A stretch of 9,918 bases of DNA, taken from positions 1 to 9,918 of the forward strand of contig DPVA01000147.1 of the NCBI GenBank assembly GCA_003529705.1. The letters are read 5' to 3'. The position numbers and the translations under genes are program-made. This DNA comes from Gammaproteobacteria bacterium (GTDB lineage: Bacteria > Pseudomonadota > Gammaproteobacteria > Arenicellales > UBA868). Position 1 is the first letter of the stretch. Every line of letters begins with the position of its first letter. This document shows, piece after piece, positions 1 through 7,000 of the stretch. A model generated the notes under the pieces. It made no database searches and was not told where the DNA came from. It saw only the letters and a list, made by a program, of their open reading frames with translations.

Positions 1-351
1 GACGAAAAGCGTCTCAAACAGGTCCTCAGGAATTCCAGTGGCTTTATCTACTATGTCTCTATTGCTGGAATCACCGGAACCCAATCAGCCACTGCGGGTG
101 CCGTAGATCAGGCGGTTACGACACTCCGCCAACACACCGACCTCCCGATTGCGGTTGGTTTCGGAATCAACACAGCGGATCAGGTGCGGCAAACTGGAGA
201 GATCGCCGACGGCGCCGTGGTTGGATCCGCAATCATTCGGGAAATTGAGGAAAATCTAGATGACTCGGGCGCTGCTAAGCCTGAACTGCTGGACCGTGTG
301 TCAAGACTGGTATCGGGTCTTGCCGGAGGACTTGGGACCGAGCGACTTTAG
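1..351 (+). CDS. trpA: Tryptophan synthase alpha subunit, C-terminal part (5' truncated by window edge)
   Basis: The frame is open from the first base to a TAG at 349-351, giving the last 116 residues of a protein usually about 270 long. TrpA cleaves indole-3-glycerol phosphate to indole, which is channelled to TrpB in the cytoplasmic alpha2beta2 complex, the last step of tryptophan synthesis. Visible family features are the SSGFIYYVSIAGITGTQ segment near residues 13-29 (the strand and loop around the phosphate site), HTDLPIAVGFGI, and DGAVVGSAII, which closes the TIM barrel. These resemble Pseudomonas-type TrpA. There is no frameshift. The rest of the gene, and probably trpB, lies to the left outside the window. 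Its stop overlaps that of fimV on the other strand. The family call is secure; only the missing N-terminus limits it. Confidence 0.95.
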   Translation, partial: DEKRLKQVLRNSSGFIYYVSIAGITGTQSATAGAVDQAVTTLRQHTDLPIAVGFGINTADQVRQTGEIADGAVVGSAIIREIEENLDDSGAAKPELLDRVSRLVSGLAGGLGTERL

Positions 352-364
352 TCCCCCGCTTTTT
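334..364 (+). terminator. Possible intrinsic terminator at the end of trpA
   Basis: GGGAC (334-338) pairs with GTCCC (351-355) around a 12-nt loop that contains the trpA stop. Four nucleotides later comes a T5 run (360-364). The stem is short, and the gap between stem and T-run makes it imperfect. It lies partly inside both trpA and fimV coding sequence, because the two genes leave no intergenic space. On the minus strand the hairpin lacks a U-tract, so it would serve trpA rather than fimV. Confidence 0.3.
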
Positions 365-2975
365 CGAGCAATGCCTGTGCGCGATTCTTGATCGCCGGAT
401 CTTCCGAAAGACTAAGATCCGTCAGAATTTCCCGAGCCGCGGCAGGGTCGTCCATCTCAAGATAGGCGTTAGCCAACTCGAGCTGCGTTTCTTCCTCATC
501 GTCTCTATCAGAGGCGAGCGCTGATTCGTTTCCCATAGCCAACAGATCAGCTGGTCTTGATGCAGTTGAGTCTCGGCCACCCTGATCCAATGGATCGGTC
601 TCGGCGAATTGTGCACCCGCCAAACGGGGCTCCAATTCCAACACCAGTTCTTCTTTTAGCTCCTTTGGTTTCTCATCTGGCACGAAAGCTGTAGGCGGCG
701 AGGCAGGCCGGGAATCTGTATCAAACTCGAACGCAATTCCTTCATCCGCTCCAGATGCCAAAGGCGGCTCGATCGAGGATGTACCCATATCGTTACTCAT
801 CACCTGATCGGAAAGTTCGATCGCTGCAGACTCAGGTACCGCCTCCAGGCTCGAAGCAGTATCAGACCCGGCAAGCTCAGAATCGCGAATTAGTTTCTGG
901 AGGTGAGCTTCCTCCGGGGAACCGGCGGCAACCAGGCCTCTAACCTCGGCCGCAAGCTCCTGAAATGCTGAGGATCGTGCCAGAACGGTAAGCACCTCGA
1001 GGAGTTTGAGCTTAAGTTCTAATCGATCCGGCGTCCGTAAGATTGCATCGCGTAGGGTTTGCTCAGCCTGCACTGACCGCCCATAGGCGAGATATATTTC
1101 TGACTCTGTCAGCGGATCAACTTCGTCACTTTGAACGGCAACACCCCGCTGTGTCTCGATATCAGTGACAAACCCTGCGCCGACGCTCTCTTCGGGAGGC
1201 ATGGGTTCCCCGGTACCGCTATCTAATTGCGTTTGTGTCGCAGGGCCTTCGAATAAGGATCGCCGCGCGCTCCCCCCATCTATTGCCGCACCATCTTCAG
1301 AAGTGGTGTTGAGAATTCGGCGGCGTCGCATCCAGAGTAACAACCAAAGGAGGGTCAACACGGCGGCCAACAGGAATAGCGTCTGCTGAGGCACACCCGG
1401 CACCATCGATTCACCATCGGCAAAGCCTTCTGGAACAGCCCGAACGAGATCACGCCCCTCTACGATCCAGTAATTCCCTTGGAACATCAACCAAGCGAGT
1501 GCCTGGGCTGGTTCAATCCACGGGGGCGGGGGGGTAGCCGGTCCTAAGCCGACCTCCGACGCTGCCCCACCGTCCGCGGAAACTACGGGTTCGGACAGCG
1601 TCCCGTCGAGACTCAGTCCCTTGGCAGTGTCGAGCGCCGGAGTTTGCACCTTCGATCCGACGGCCGGACTGTCATCACGGGCTTCCAACATCTCGCTTGA
1701 GTTTGTTGACTGGCCTGCTGGATCAGACACGATTGACTCTTTGAGAGCTTCATCCACCTTAGATGAATCAGTCGGTAAGAGGGAATTGTCCTCACGAGTC
1801 GATGACTCCTGTGCCATCATCGTTTGCAACTGCTGCTGGGCGATGGCTAATTGCGTTTCCTGTAGTTCAATAAGCTGAAGAGTCTTTGCCAGTTGCTGCT
1901 GAAGCAGTGCTACCTGTTGGTTTAACTGGTCATTTTCAAGTTTCTTTGAGCCTAAAGATGCCTCGACCACACTCAAACGATCAGTCAACGCAGCGACCGC
2001 CTGCTCGCTTGACACCCCCTTCGACACAGCCTCTTCCTGGACAGCTGGTCGCCTCAACTGGGCCACCGGCGCAGCTTCGGAGCTCCTTGTTTGTCTCACG
2101 GGGGGCTCGGCTGCGGGCTGGGCAATCCGAAGGATGTAATTTACGGACCCCTCGTCGGCCAAGTCTGTCGTAGCATCTGTCCTTTGCGGCGCGGGTGAAT
2201 GGAGGGTCATCCAGTTGGTGCTGGAACGCTCCGCCGATGTCGCTAGGGACTGGCGTTGCAGCCAGCGCAGTAGATCGCTTTCATAGATTGCTCTCGCTTC
2301 CTCTGGATCCAGAGCCGACATCCGCCGTTCTGAAGGCACATGCAGGGTTGCACCTTCCCGAAGGAGATTCATGTTTCCTTCGATAAAGTCCTCCGGATTA
2401 TCCTCCACCAGCGCAACCATGGTCTGCTCTAGCGTAAGCGGACCAGCGACCACAATCCGACGAGCAATCTGCGTCAAAGTCTCGCCCCGCCGAACAGGTC
2501 CGATATATTCACCGGGATAGCTAAGGTTCGACGTCGATAGACTGGATTGAACGACCCCGCTGGTCACTGCCGCACCATTGGTTGCACTGTCCGCAGGATC
2601 CAGCATCACCGTGTAATCCCGAAACAGCCGATGCTCACCCGCCTCGACCCGCAAAAGGAATCGCAGAAACGGCGTCATCACTGGATTAACGGTTTCAACG
2701 AGCACCAAGGGTGGGTCGGAAACGGGGTCAGTCGTAAAAATCAGACGAGTCAGGACCTTGTCGAAAGGGATTCCTGCTGCCACATGCGCGTCAGCCGAGG
2801 CGAGGGCAACAACTAACGACTGGGTCGAAATGGAAGGGTCGCTCCCTTCAAGTGAGATGGAGGCCTGCAGCGGCTCGTTGAGCCGTGAGGTAACCGAAAT
2901 CTCGGAAAGCTCAACAGCGGTTGCGGTAGCACAACTAAAGGACAGCAGAAAAAGCGCTCTGGCGGCAATCAGCAT
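348..2975 (-). CDS. fimV: FimV-family polar hub protein: LysM-like domain, inner-membrane anchor, cytoplasmic TPR C-terminus
   Basis: FimV is an inner-membrane protein that organises the cell pole. In Pseudomonas it is needed for type IV pilus assembly and twitching and for cAMP signalling. The order of parts matches the family. With the 875-aa start they are: signal peptide at 1-20 ending ATA before VELSEI; conserved periplasmic N-terminal domain to about 130; LysM-like peptidoglycan-binding segment at about 155-215 (YIGPVRRGETLTQIARRI); glutamine-rich coiled coil at about 324-390; proline-rich stretch; one membrane helix at 531-549 followed by RRRR; a TPR-like block at 623-683; a long acidic linker; and the conserved FimV C-terminal helix pair at about 828-875 (ETQLELANAYLEMDDPAAAREI). 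I chose the ATG at 2975. A longer 897-aa form from 3041 would begin at the predicted transcription start and put 22 extra residues before the signal peptide. The chosen start lacks a strong Shine-Dalgarno, and a small hairpin (GCTTT/AAAGC, 2981-2994) precedes it. Family call firm, start moderately so. Confidence 0.93.
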   Translation of the reverse strand: MLIAARALFLLSFSCATATAVELSEISVTSRLNEPLQASISLEGSDPSISTQSLVVALASADAHVAAGIPFDKVLTRLIFTTDPVSDPPLVLVETVNPVMTPFLRFLLRVEAGEHRLFRDYTVMLDPADSATNGAAVTSGVVQSSLSTSNLSYPGEYIGPVRRGETLTQIARRIVVAGPLTLEQTMVALVEDNPEDFIEGNMNLLREGATLHVPSERRMSALDPEEARAIYESDLLRWLQRQSLATSAERSSTNWMTLHSPAPQRTDATTDLADEGSVNYILRIAQPAAEPPVRQTRSSEAAPVAQLRRPAVQEEAVSKGVSSEQAVAALTDRLSVVEASLGSKKLENDQLNQQVALLQQQLAKTLQLIELQETQLAIAQQQLQTMMAQESSTREDNSLLPTDSSKVDEALKESIVSDPAGQSTNSSEMLEARDDSPAVGSKVQTPALDTAKGLSLDGTLSEPVVSADGGAASEVGLGPATPPPPWIEPAQALAWLMFQGNYWIVEGRDLVRAVPEGFADGESMVPGVPQQTLFLLAAVLTLLWLLLWMRRRRILNTTSEDGAAIDGGSARRSLFEGPATQTQLDSGTGEPMPPEESVGAGFVTDIETQRGVAVQSDEVDPLTESEIYLAYGRSVQAEQTLRDAILRTPDRLELKLKLLEVLTVLARSSAFQELAAEVRGLVAAGSPEEAHLQKLIRDSELAGSDTASSLEAVPESAAIELSDQVMSNDMGTSSIEPPLASGADEGIAFEFDTDSRPASPPTAFVPDEKPKELKEELVLELEPRLAGAQFAETDPLDQGGRDSTASRPADLLAMGNESALASDRDDEEETQLELANAYLEMDDPAAAREILTDLSLSEDPAIKNRAQALLEKAGD

Positions 2976-3047
2976 CTTCAGCTTTGGGAAAAGCCTCCGA
3001 TTACAAGATGCCGGCCACCGTTGGGTGGATCTTGGGATCATCCCTAG

Positions 3048-3076
3048 ATTATAGGCAGGGTGGGATGATCCACCAA
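3048..3076 (-). promoter_or_regulatory. Sigma70-like promoter for fimV
   Basis: Read on the minus strand, TTGGTG (3076-3071) is followed after exactly 17 bp by a perfect TATAAT (3053-3048). Transcription would begin near 3041, leaving a leader of about 65 nt before the chosen fimV start at 2975. The -35 matches consensus at three of six positions, and the -10 at all six. It lies in the 67-bp gap between asd and fimV, so fimV can be transcribed independently of asd. Confidence 0.6.
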
Positions 3077-3085
3077 TCAGCGTTT

Positions 3086-3099
3086 GGGGTCATGACCCC
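3086..3099. promoter_or_regulatory. Perfect 14-bp palindrome between asd and the fimV promoter
   Basis: GGGGTCATGACCCC is its own reverse complement. It lies 9 nt after the asd stop and 9 nt before the fimV -35 element. As RNA it could form a 5-bp stem with a CATG loop, but no U-run follows on either strand, so it is not a normal intrinsic terminator. The position fits an operator for a dimeric regulator of fimV, or a repeat-family element. Neither can be decided from one copy. Confidence 0.4.
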
Positions 3100-3108
3100 G
3101 TTTGCCGC

Positions 3109-4128
3109 TTATTGCTGAACGCGAAGAAGTTCAGCGATCTGGATGCTATTCAACGCTGCCCCCTTGCGAATGTTGTCAGCCACAACCCAAAGGCAAAGTC
3201 CGTTTTCGCAGGAGATATCCTCACGGATGCGTCCGACGAATACCGGATCGGCATCGGCTGCATCGGACACCGCGGTTGGATAACCGCCCGACTCACGTTC
3301 GTCGATTACCGAAATGCCCGGTGCCTTGCCCAAGATATCGCGCGCGCGCTCTGCGGTAATCTTCTCCCGGGTTTCGATATGAATCGCTTCCGAGTGACCG
3401 TAGAAAACGGGAATTCGCACCGTCGTTGGATTCACGGCAATAGCGTCATCACCAAAAATCTTCTGCGTCTCCCAGACCATCTTCATCTCTTCACGTGTAT
3501 ACCCGTTATCCTGGAAGGTATCGATATGGGGGATGGCATTGAAAGCGATCTGTTTGGGCATCACCTCAGGATTAGCTCCCTTGCCATTCAGCAAGGAGGC
3601 GGTCTGCCCCGCAAGTTCTTCTATCGCCCGGCGCCCAGCACCGGAGACGGCTTGGTACGTGGCGACATTGATGCGGCTGATGCCAACCAAATCGTATATT
3701 GGCTTTAATGCCACTACCATCTGGATCGTCGAACAGTTTGGATTAGCGATCAGCCCCCCATGATCGTTCAGAGCGTCCGGATTCACTTCGGGCACGACGA
3801 GCGGCACATCCGGATCCATTCGGAAATGGGAAGTGTTATCGATCACCACGCAGCCTTGAGAAACAGCTTTGGGTGCGTAATCCGCTGAAACCCCTCCCCC
3901 CGCTGAGAATAGACCCATTTGAACCTGGGAGAAATCAAACGTAGCAAGGTCCTGAACGCGGATAGCCTTGCCGCGGAACATGATCGTACTACCCGCCGAT
4001 CGTTCACTCGCGAGGGGATACAACGTCCTTACTGGGAACGCTCTCTCCTCCAGCAAACGGAGCATCACTTCACCCACTGCACCAGTCGCACCCACTACCG
4101 CAACATCAAATTCGTCAGTTGCACTCAT
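3109..4128 (-). CDS. asd: Aspartate-semialdehyde dehydrogenase
   Basis: Asd reduces L-aspartyl-4-phosphate to L-aspartate-4-semialdehyde with NADPH. This is the branch point to lysine and diaminopimelate, threonine and methionine, so it also feeds cell-wall synthesis. The 339-aa product has the N-terminal nucleotide-binding motif VAVVGATGAVGE (residues 9-20). The catalytic cysteine is C132 in ANPNCSTIQ, followed by TYQAVSGAG with Q159 in the substrate pocket. The later RIPVFYGHSEAIHIE segment supplies the conserved histidine, H245. Length and motifs fit the shorter Asd form of Gram-positive bacteria and many gammaproteobacteria, rather than the E. coli type. The ATG at 4128 gives the expected short N-terminus, although the preceding GCCGAG is a weak ribosome site. 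asd next to fimV is a familiar gammaproteobacterial pairing. Here leuB, often just upstream, is missing and replaced by 261 bp without a clear gene. Confidence 0.97.
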   Translation of the reverse strand: MSATDEFDVAVVGATGAVGEVMLRLLEERAFPVRTLYPLASERSAGSTIMFRGKAIRVQDLATFDFSQVQMGLFSAGGGVSADYAPKAVSQGCVVIDNTSHFRMDPDVPLVVPEVNPDALNDHGGLIANPNCSTIQMVVALKPIYDLVGISRINVATYQAVSGAGRRAIEELAGQTASLLNGKGANPEVMPKQIAFNAIPHIDTFQDNGYTREEMKMVWETQKIFGDDAIAVNPTTVRIPVFYGHSEAIHIETREKITAERARDILGKAPGISVIDERESGGYPTAVSDAADADPVFVGRIREDISCENGLCLWVVADNIRKGAALNSIQIAELLRVQQ

Positions 4129-4329
4129 CTCGGCTTTGATTCAAATTTAAGCATCTCGATTACGGCTTTCCCGGTAAGTAACCTTCCGCCACCTTCCGCT
4201 AATCCGCCTCCCCTCTACGCATTGGCCATAACCCAGTTTGCCATCGTCTACATTTGCCTCGCCGGGATGAACACCGATAGCGATTACCAACAATAGCGCC
4301 CATTAAAAAGCGTTAACCGCCTTGTCCTG
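4129..4329. other. Non-coding stretch upstream of asd
   Basis: No convincing gene is present on either strand, although leuB is commonly found at this place. It contains a tandem pair of the 10-mer ACCTTCCGCC / ACCTTCCGCT (4181-4200). A nine-codon frame (minus, 4154-4125, peptide MLKFESKPR) has a TGA that overlaps the asd ATG as ATGA. The sequence CGCTTTTTAA on the minus strand (about 4299-4308) follows a weak 3-bp stem. An asd promoter should lie here because leuCD appears to be terminated upstream, but I found no well-spaced -35/-10 pair. Confidence 0.4.
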
Positions 4330-4368
4330 CTGGTTTTCGGGGCAACAGCGTGGCGCTGCTAAAACCAG
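4330..4368. repeat. Nested inverted repeat downstream of leuD
   Basis: CTGGTTTT (4330-4337) is the exact reverse complement of AAAACCAG (4361-4368). Inside the pair, CAGCG (4346-4350) and CGCTG (4354-4358) form a second perfect 5-bp stem with a 3-nt loop. The result is an 8-bp outer stem with an inner hairpin in a 39-bp element. It directly follows the leuD terminator hairpin and may form part of the 3' end of the leuCD transcript. I could not place it in a known repeat family. Confidence 0.45.
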
Positions 4369-4403
4369 AAATCTCTCCCAGACATGATTTCAACGGGAGA
4401 GAT
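4361..4403 (-). terminator. Probable terminator hairpin spanning the leuD stop codon
   Basis: On the minus strand ATCTCTCCC (4403-4395) pairs perfectly with GGGAGAGAT (4379-4371), with a 15-nt loop that holds the leuD TGA. Two G-U pairs could extend the 9-bp stem to 11. It is followed by the U-rich TTCTGGTTTT. The U-tract is interrupted, so efficiency is uncertain, but the position suits the end of the leuCD transcript. Confidence 0.5.
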
Positions 4404-5040
4404 CCTGAAACAACCAGGGAACCTCCCTCATACGGCGCTCTTCATAAGCGGCAATGTCGCCCTCATGCTGCAAAGTAAGTGCAATATCATCCAGGCCCTC
4501 CAGCAGACATTCTTTCTTGAAGTCGTCTATTTCAAACCGATAGACCTGGCCTGAGTCAGTCACTGCAGTCTGACGATCCAGATCAATTTCCATCGAAAAT
4601 GGGCCTGAATCTTTATCGCAATCAAACAGGGCATCAATATCTGCAGACGGCAATACGATCGGGAGCACACCATTCTTAAAGCAGTTATTGAAGAAGATAT
4701 CCGCATAGCTTCCTGCAATCACCGTCCTGATACCGAAGTCTCGAAGCGCCCAGACCGCATGTTCGCGCGAAGAACCACAGCCAAAATTCTCCCGCGCTAG
4801 AAGCACCCTCCCTTCACGATAGGGCTTCCGATTAAGAACAAACTCTGAGTTGAGTGGGCGGTTGCTGCAGTCTTGGCCAGGCTCCCCCTGATCCAGATAA
4901 CGCCAGGCATCGAACAGGTTATCGCCGAATCCAGACTTTTCAACCGACTTCAGGAACTGCTTGGGTATGATCGCGTCCGTATCGACATTGCTGCGGTCGA
5001 TTGGTATCACCACGCTTGTGTAATTGATAAACTTTTCCAT
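4390..5040 (-). CDS. leuD: 3-isopropylmalate dehydratase small subunit
   Basis: LeuD pairs with LeuC to form isopropylmalate isomerase, which converts 2-isopropylmalate to 3-isopropylmalate in leucine synthesis. LeuD supplies the swivelling domain that contributes substrate recognition. The 216-aa product has NVDTDAIIPKQFL at residues 18-30, the family hallmark ENFGCGSSREHAVWAL at 84-99, and ADIFFNNCFKNGVLPI at about 113-128. Length is normal for the single-domain bacterial subunit. The ATG at 5040 lies 14 nt after the leuC stop, with GGGAA five or six bases upstream as a modest ribosome site, so translation is likely coupled to leuC. A 9-bp hairpin spans its stop codon. leuB does not follow, which departs from the usual leuC-leuD-leuB order. 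Identity is secure. Confidence 0.97.
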   Translation of the reverse strand: MEKFINYTSVVIPIDRSNVDTDAIIPKQFLKSVEKSGFGDNLFDAWRYLDQGEPGQDCSNRPLNSEFVLNRKPYREGRVLLARENFGCGSSREHAVWALRDFGIRTVIAGSYADIFFNNCFKNGVLPIVLPSADIDALFDCDKDSGPFSMEIDLDRQTAVTDSGQVYRFEIDDFKKECLLEGLDDIALTLQHEGDIAAYEERRMREVPWLFQDLSR

Positions 5041-5054
5041 GTTTCCCGCAATTC

Positions 5055-6458
5055 CTATAGCTGTTTCGGGTCAGCAAACCGCCCCGCAATCGCTGCTGCG
5101 GCTGCCATTGACGGTGAAACCAAATGGGTTCGGCCGCCATATCCCTGCCGCCCTTCAAAATTGCGATTGGATGTTGCCGCACAGCGTTCTCCCGGTTCGA
5201 GCCGATCAGCATTCATGGCGAGGCACATCGAACAGCCGGGTTCACGCCATTCAAAGCCCGCCTCCGTAAAAATCCGATCGAGTCCCTCAGTCTCTGCCTG
5301 CGTTTTAACCAGTCCTGAGCCCGGCACGACCAGTGCTTGCTTGATGTTCGGCGCCACCTTTCTCCCTGAGGCCACCTGAGCCGCCGCACGCAGATCCTCG
5401 ATACGTCCGTTCGTGCAAGCACCAATGAAGACCTTGTCGACTTCAATAGCGTCGATCCGGGTTCCCGGAGCCAAATCCATATAGTCCAGTGCGCGGGTCC
5501 AGTCTCCCTGACGCGTTTGGTCGGGCGCATCTGCGGGATCGGGAACAACATCGTCCACACTCACCACCATCTCGGGGGAGGTCCCCCAAGTAACCTGCGG
5601 CCGTAGCGTGGACACCTCCAGATCATATTCCTGATCGAAGACCGCATCCGGATCACTGACCATTTGCAACCAGTAATCCTTCGCGCACTCGAAGTCTTCC
5701 CCTCGCGGCGTATACGGTCGGTCTTGGAGATAAGTGATGGTGCGCTCATCCACTCCCACCAGGCCCGATCTCGCACCCGCCTCGATCGCCATATTGCAAA
5801 GCGTCATTCGCGCCTCCATAGAGGCGTTACTGACAGCGGTTCCTGCAAACTCAATCGCGTACCCAGTTCCGCCCGACGTTCCGATAAGGCCGATAACCGC
5901 CAGGATCATATCTTTTGAAACAACACCGTCTGGCAGTATTCCATTCAGGTTGATCCGCATGTTCTTCATTTTCCTGGCAACAAGACACTGGGTCGCTAGC
6001 ACATGCTCTACCTCGGAGGTGCCGATCCCAAAAGCGAGCGCGCCCAATGCGCCATGGGTTGCCGTATGGGAATCCCCACAAACGATAGTCATACCTGGCT
6101 GCGTCGCACCTTGCTCAGGCCCGACAACGTGTACGATCCCCTGCCGCGGATCTGTCATCGCGAACTCGGTTATCCCGAATTCCTTGCAGTTGCGATCCAG
6201 CGTCTCTACCTGAAGCCGGGCAATGGGGTCGGTAATCCCTGCGCGTCGATCGGTCGTCGGCACATTGTGATCAGCAACCGCTAGGTTGGCTGCCTTACGT
6301 CGTGGCACGCGGGCCGCTTCTCGCAGGCCGCCAAAGGCCTGCGCGGAGGTCACCTCGTGCAGAAGTTGAAGATCGATGTAGATGAGCGCGGTGCCGTCGT
6401 CCGACTCCCGCACGCGGTGCTCGTCCCACAGTTTGTCGTAAAGGGTCTTTCCGGTCAT
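5055..6458 (-). CDS. leuC: 3-isopropylmalate dehydratase large subunit (4Fe-4S)
   Basis: LeuC is the aconitase-fold subunit that carries the [4Fe-4S] cluster of isopropylmalate isomerase and acts with LeuD in leucine synthesis. With the start at 6458 the protein is 467 aa, the usual length, and begins [14 protein letters not shown] like its relatives. Cluster ligands are C348 in [11 protein letters not shown] and C409 and C412 in [10 protein letters not shown]. Other family motifs are [10 protein letters not shown] near residue 62 and [20 protein letters not shown] near 127-146. A longer ATG at 6491 would add 11 untypical residues. The 6458 start has GGAG about seven bases upstream, and a good extended -10 element lies between the two ATGs, which argues against the longer form. 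One detail is [14 protein letters not shown], with tyrosine where arginine or lysine is common. No leucine-rich attenuator peptide is visible in the short leader. Confidence 0.97.
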   Translation of the reverse strand: MTGKTLYDKLWDEHRVRESDDGTALIYIDLQLLHEVTSAQAFGGLREAARVPRRKAANLAVADHNVPTTDRRAGITDPIARLQVETLDRNCKEFGITEFAMTDPRQGIVHVVGPEQGATQPGMTIVCGDSHTATHGALGALAFGIGTSEVEHVLATQCLVARKMKNMRINLNGILPDGVVSKDMILAVIGLIGTSGGTGYAIEFAGTAVSNASMEARMTLCNMAIEAGARSGLVGVDERTITYLQDRPYTPRGEDFECAKDYWLQMVSDPDAVFDQEYDLEVSTLRPQVTWGTSPEMVVSVDDVVPDPADAPDQTRQGDWTRALDYMDLAPGTRIDAIEVDKVFIGACTNGRIEDLRAAAQVASGRKVAPNIKQALVVPGSGLVKTQAETEGLDRIFTEAGFEWREPGCSMCLAMNADRLEPGERCAATSNRNFEGRQGYGGRTHLVSPSMAAAAAIAGRFADPKQL

Positions 6459-6481
6459 GCGCTTCTCCACGGGGGCGGGCG

Positions 6482-6490
6482 ATTTTAACA
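6482..6490 (-). promoter_or_regulatory. Extended -10 promoter for leuCD
   Basis: On the minus strand TGTTAAAAT (6490-6482) combines a TG extension with TAAAAT, five of six matches to the -10 consensus. No good -35 lies 16-18 bp upstream, which extended -10 promoters tolerate. Initiation near 6475 would give a leader of under 20 nt before the leuC start at 6458, too short for an attenuator. Confidence 0.45.
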
Positions 6491-6550
6491 CAGCAACCTC
6501 GCGAATCCGGCATCTCCGATCTGGGCTGGCAATAAGGGATATCGCGCTTA

Positions 6551-7000
6551 ATGCCTGAATGTTATCCTTTTATTTGCTTGACGACTTATGGATTAAAAAC
6601 GTTGCTCAGTTATCGTTCGCTGTTTATTGAATTGGAGCGCTCGCTTGGCAGCGTGCTGCTGCCGGTCGATCGTGATGCAGTAGAGCCCGCCAGATTAATC
6701 TTCTCGAGTGCCGCATTTCTTGACTTAACACGGACCGTTGCCAAGAAAATTTATGCGCAGAATGGCTGTCGGACCCTAGATGACCCTGTGGAACTCTTTC
6801 CCACGCTTGACGCTTTGGGGGCGGTTAAGTGCGAGCGTAGAAACTTGGATACGCTGGATGTAGTCGCGGCGGACTTTCTCGAGCGTATCGGCGCAACGGT
6901 TATTTGGTTGTTTTCCGAGATCGGCCGCGATACTTATGAACTGCCTCTAACTTCGTCTGCCTCAACCTTGTTGATTCGCGCCAAATTTCAAAAGGCTTAG
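6551..7000 (+). CDS. Hypothetical protein, 149 aa, no recognised family
   Basis: This is the only substantial frame in the roughly 540-bp space between leuC and aroC. I do not recognise the product. It shows no signal peptide, membrane helix, zinc or nucleotide motif; it looks like a small soluble alpha/beta protein with hydrophobic stretches such as ATVIWLF near residues 117-123. Support for coding: the frame stays open for 450 bp, and its TAG at 6998-7000 sits two bases from the aroC stop inside a shared hairpin. From about codon 28 onward the codons look like those of the neighbours. The first 20 or so codons are AT-rich and promoter-like, so the real start may be an internal TTG, for example at 6602 or 6632. 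AAGGGA lies about 11 nt before the ATG, rather far for a ribosome site. It is transcribed divergently from leuC and convergently with aroC. It could also be a decayed gene. Confidence 0.45.
   Translation: MPECYPFICLTTYGLKTLLSYRSLFIELERSLGSVLLPVDRDAVEPARLIFSSAAFLDLTRTVAKKIYAQNGCRTLDDPVELFPTLDALGAVKCERRNLDTLDVVAADFLERIGATVIWLFSEIGRDTYELPLTSSASTLLIRAKFQKA

Noticed and set aside
3112..3708. 198-codon plus-strand frame opposite asd
   Set aside because: It lies wholly antisense to a clear asd gene, has no recognisable motif and is explained by codon bias of the real gene on the other strand.
4181..4200. Two tandem copies of a 10-mer, considered as a start of a repeat array or CRISPR
   Set aside because: Only two imperfect, directly adjacent copies with no spacers; a small duplication explains it.
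3919..4296. 125-codon plus-strand frame running from asd antisense into the leuD-asd spacer
   Set aside because: Two thirds of it is antisense to asd, there is no ribosome site, and the spacer part has no coding character or known motif.
4330..4368. Integron attC recombination site
   Set aside because: The element lacks the conserved GTTRRRY-type core sites and there is no integrase or cassette nearby.
5734..6213. 159-codon plus-strand frame opposite leuC
   Set aside because: Antisense shadow of leuC with no independent evidence.
6459..6550. Leucine attenuator or leader peptide before leuC
   Set aside because: The predicted leader is under 20 nt and no leucine-rich short frame or terminator hairpin is present.
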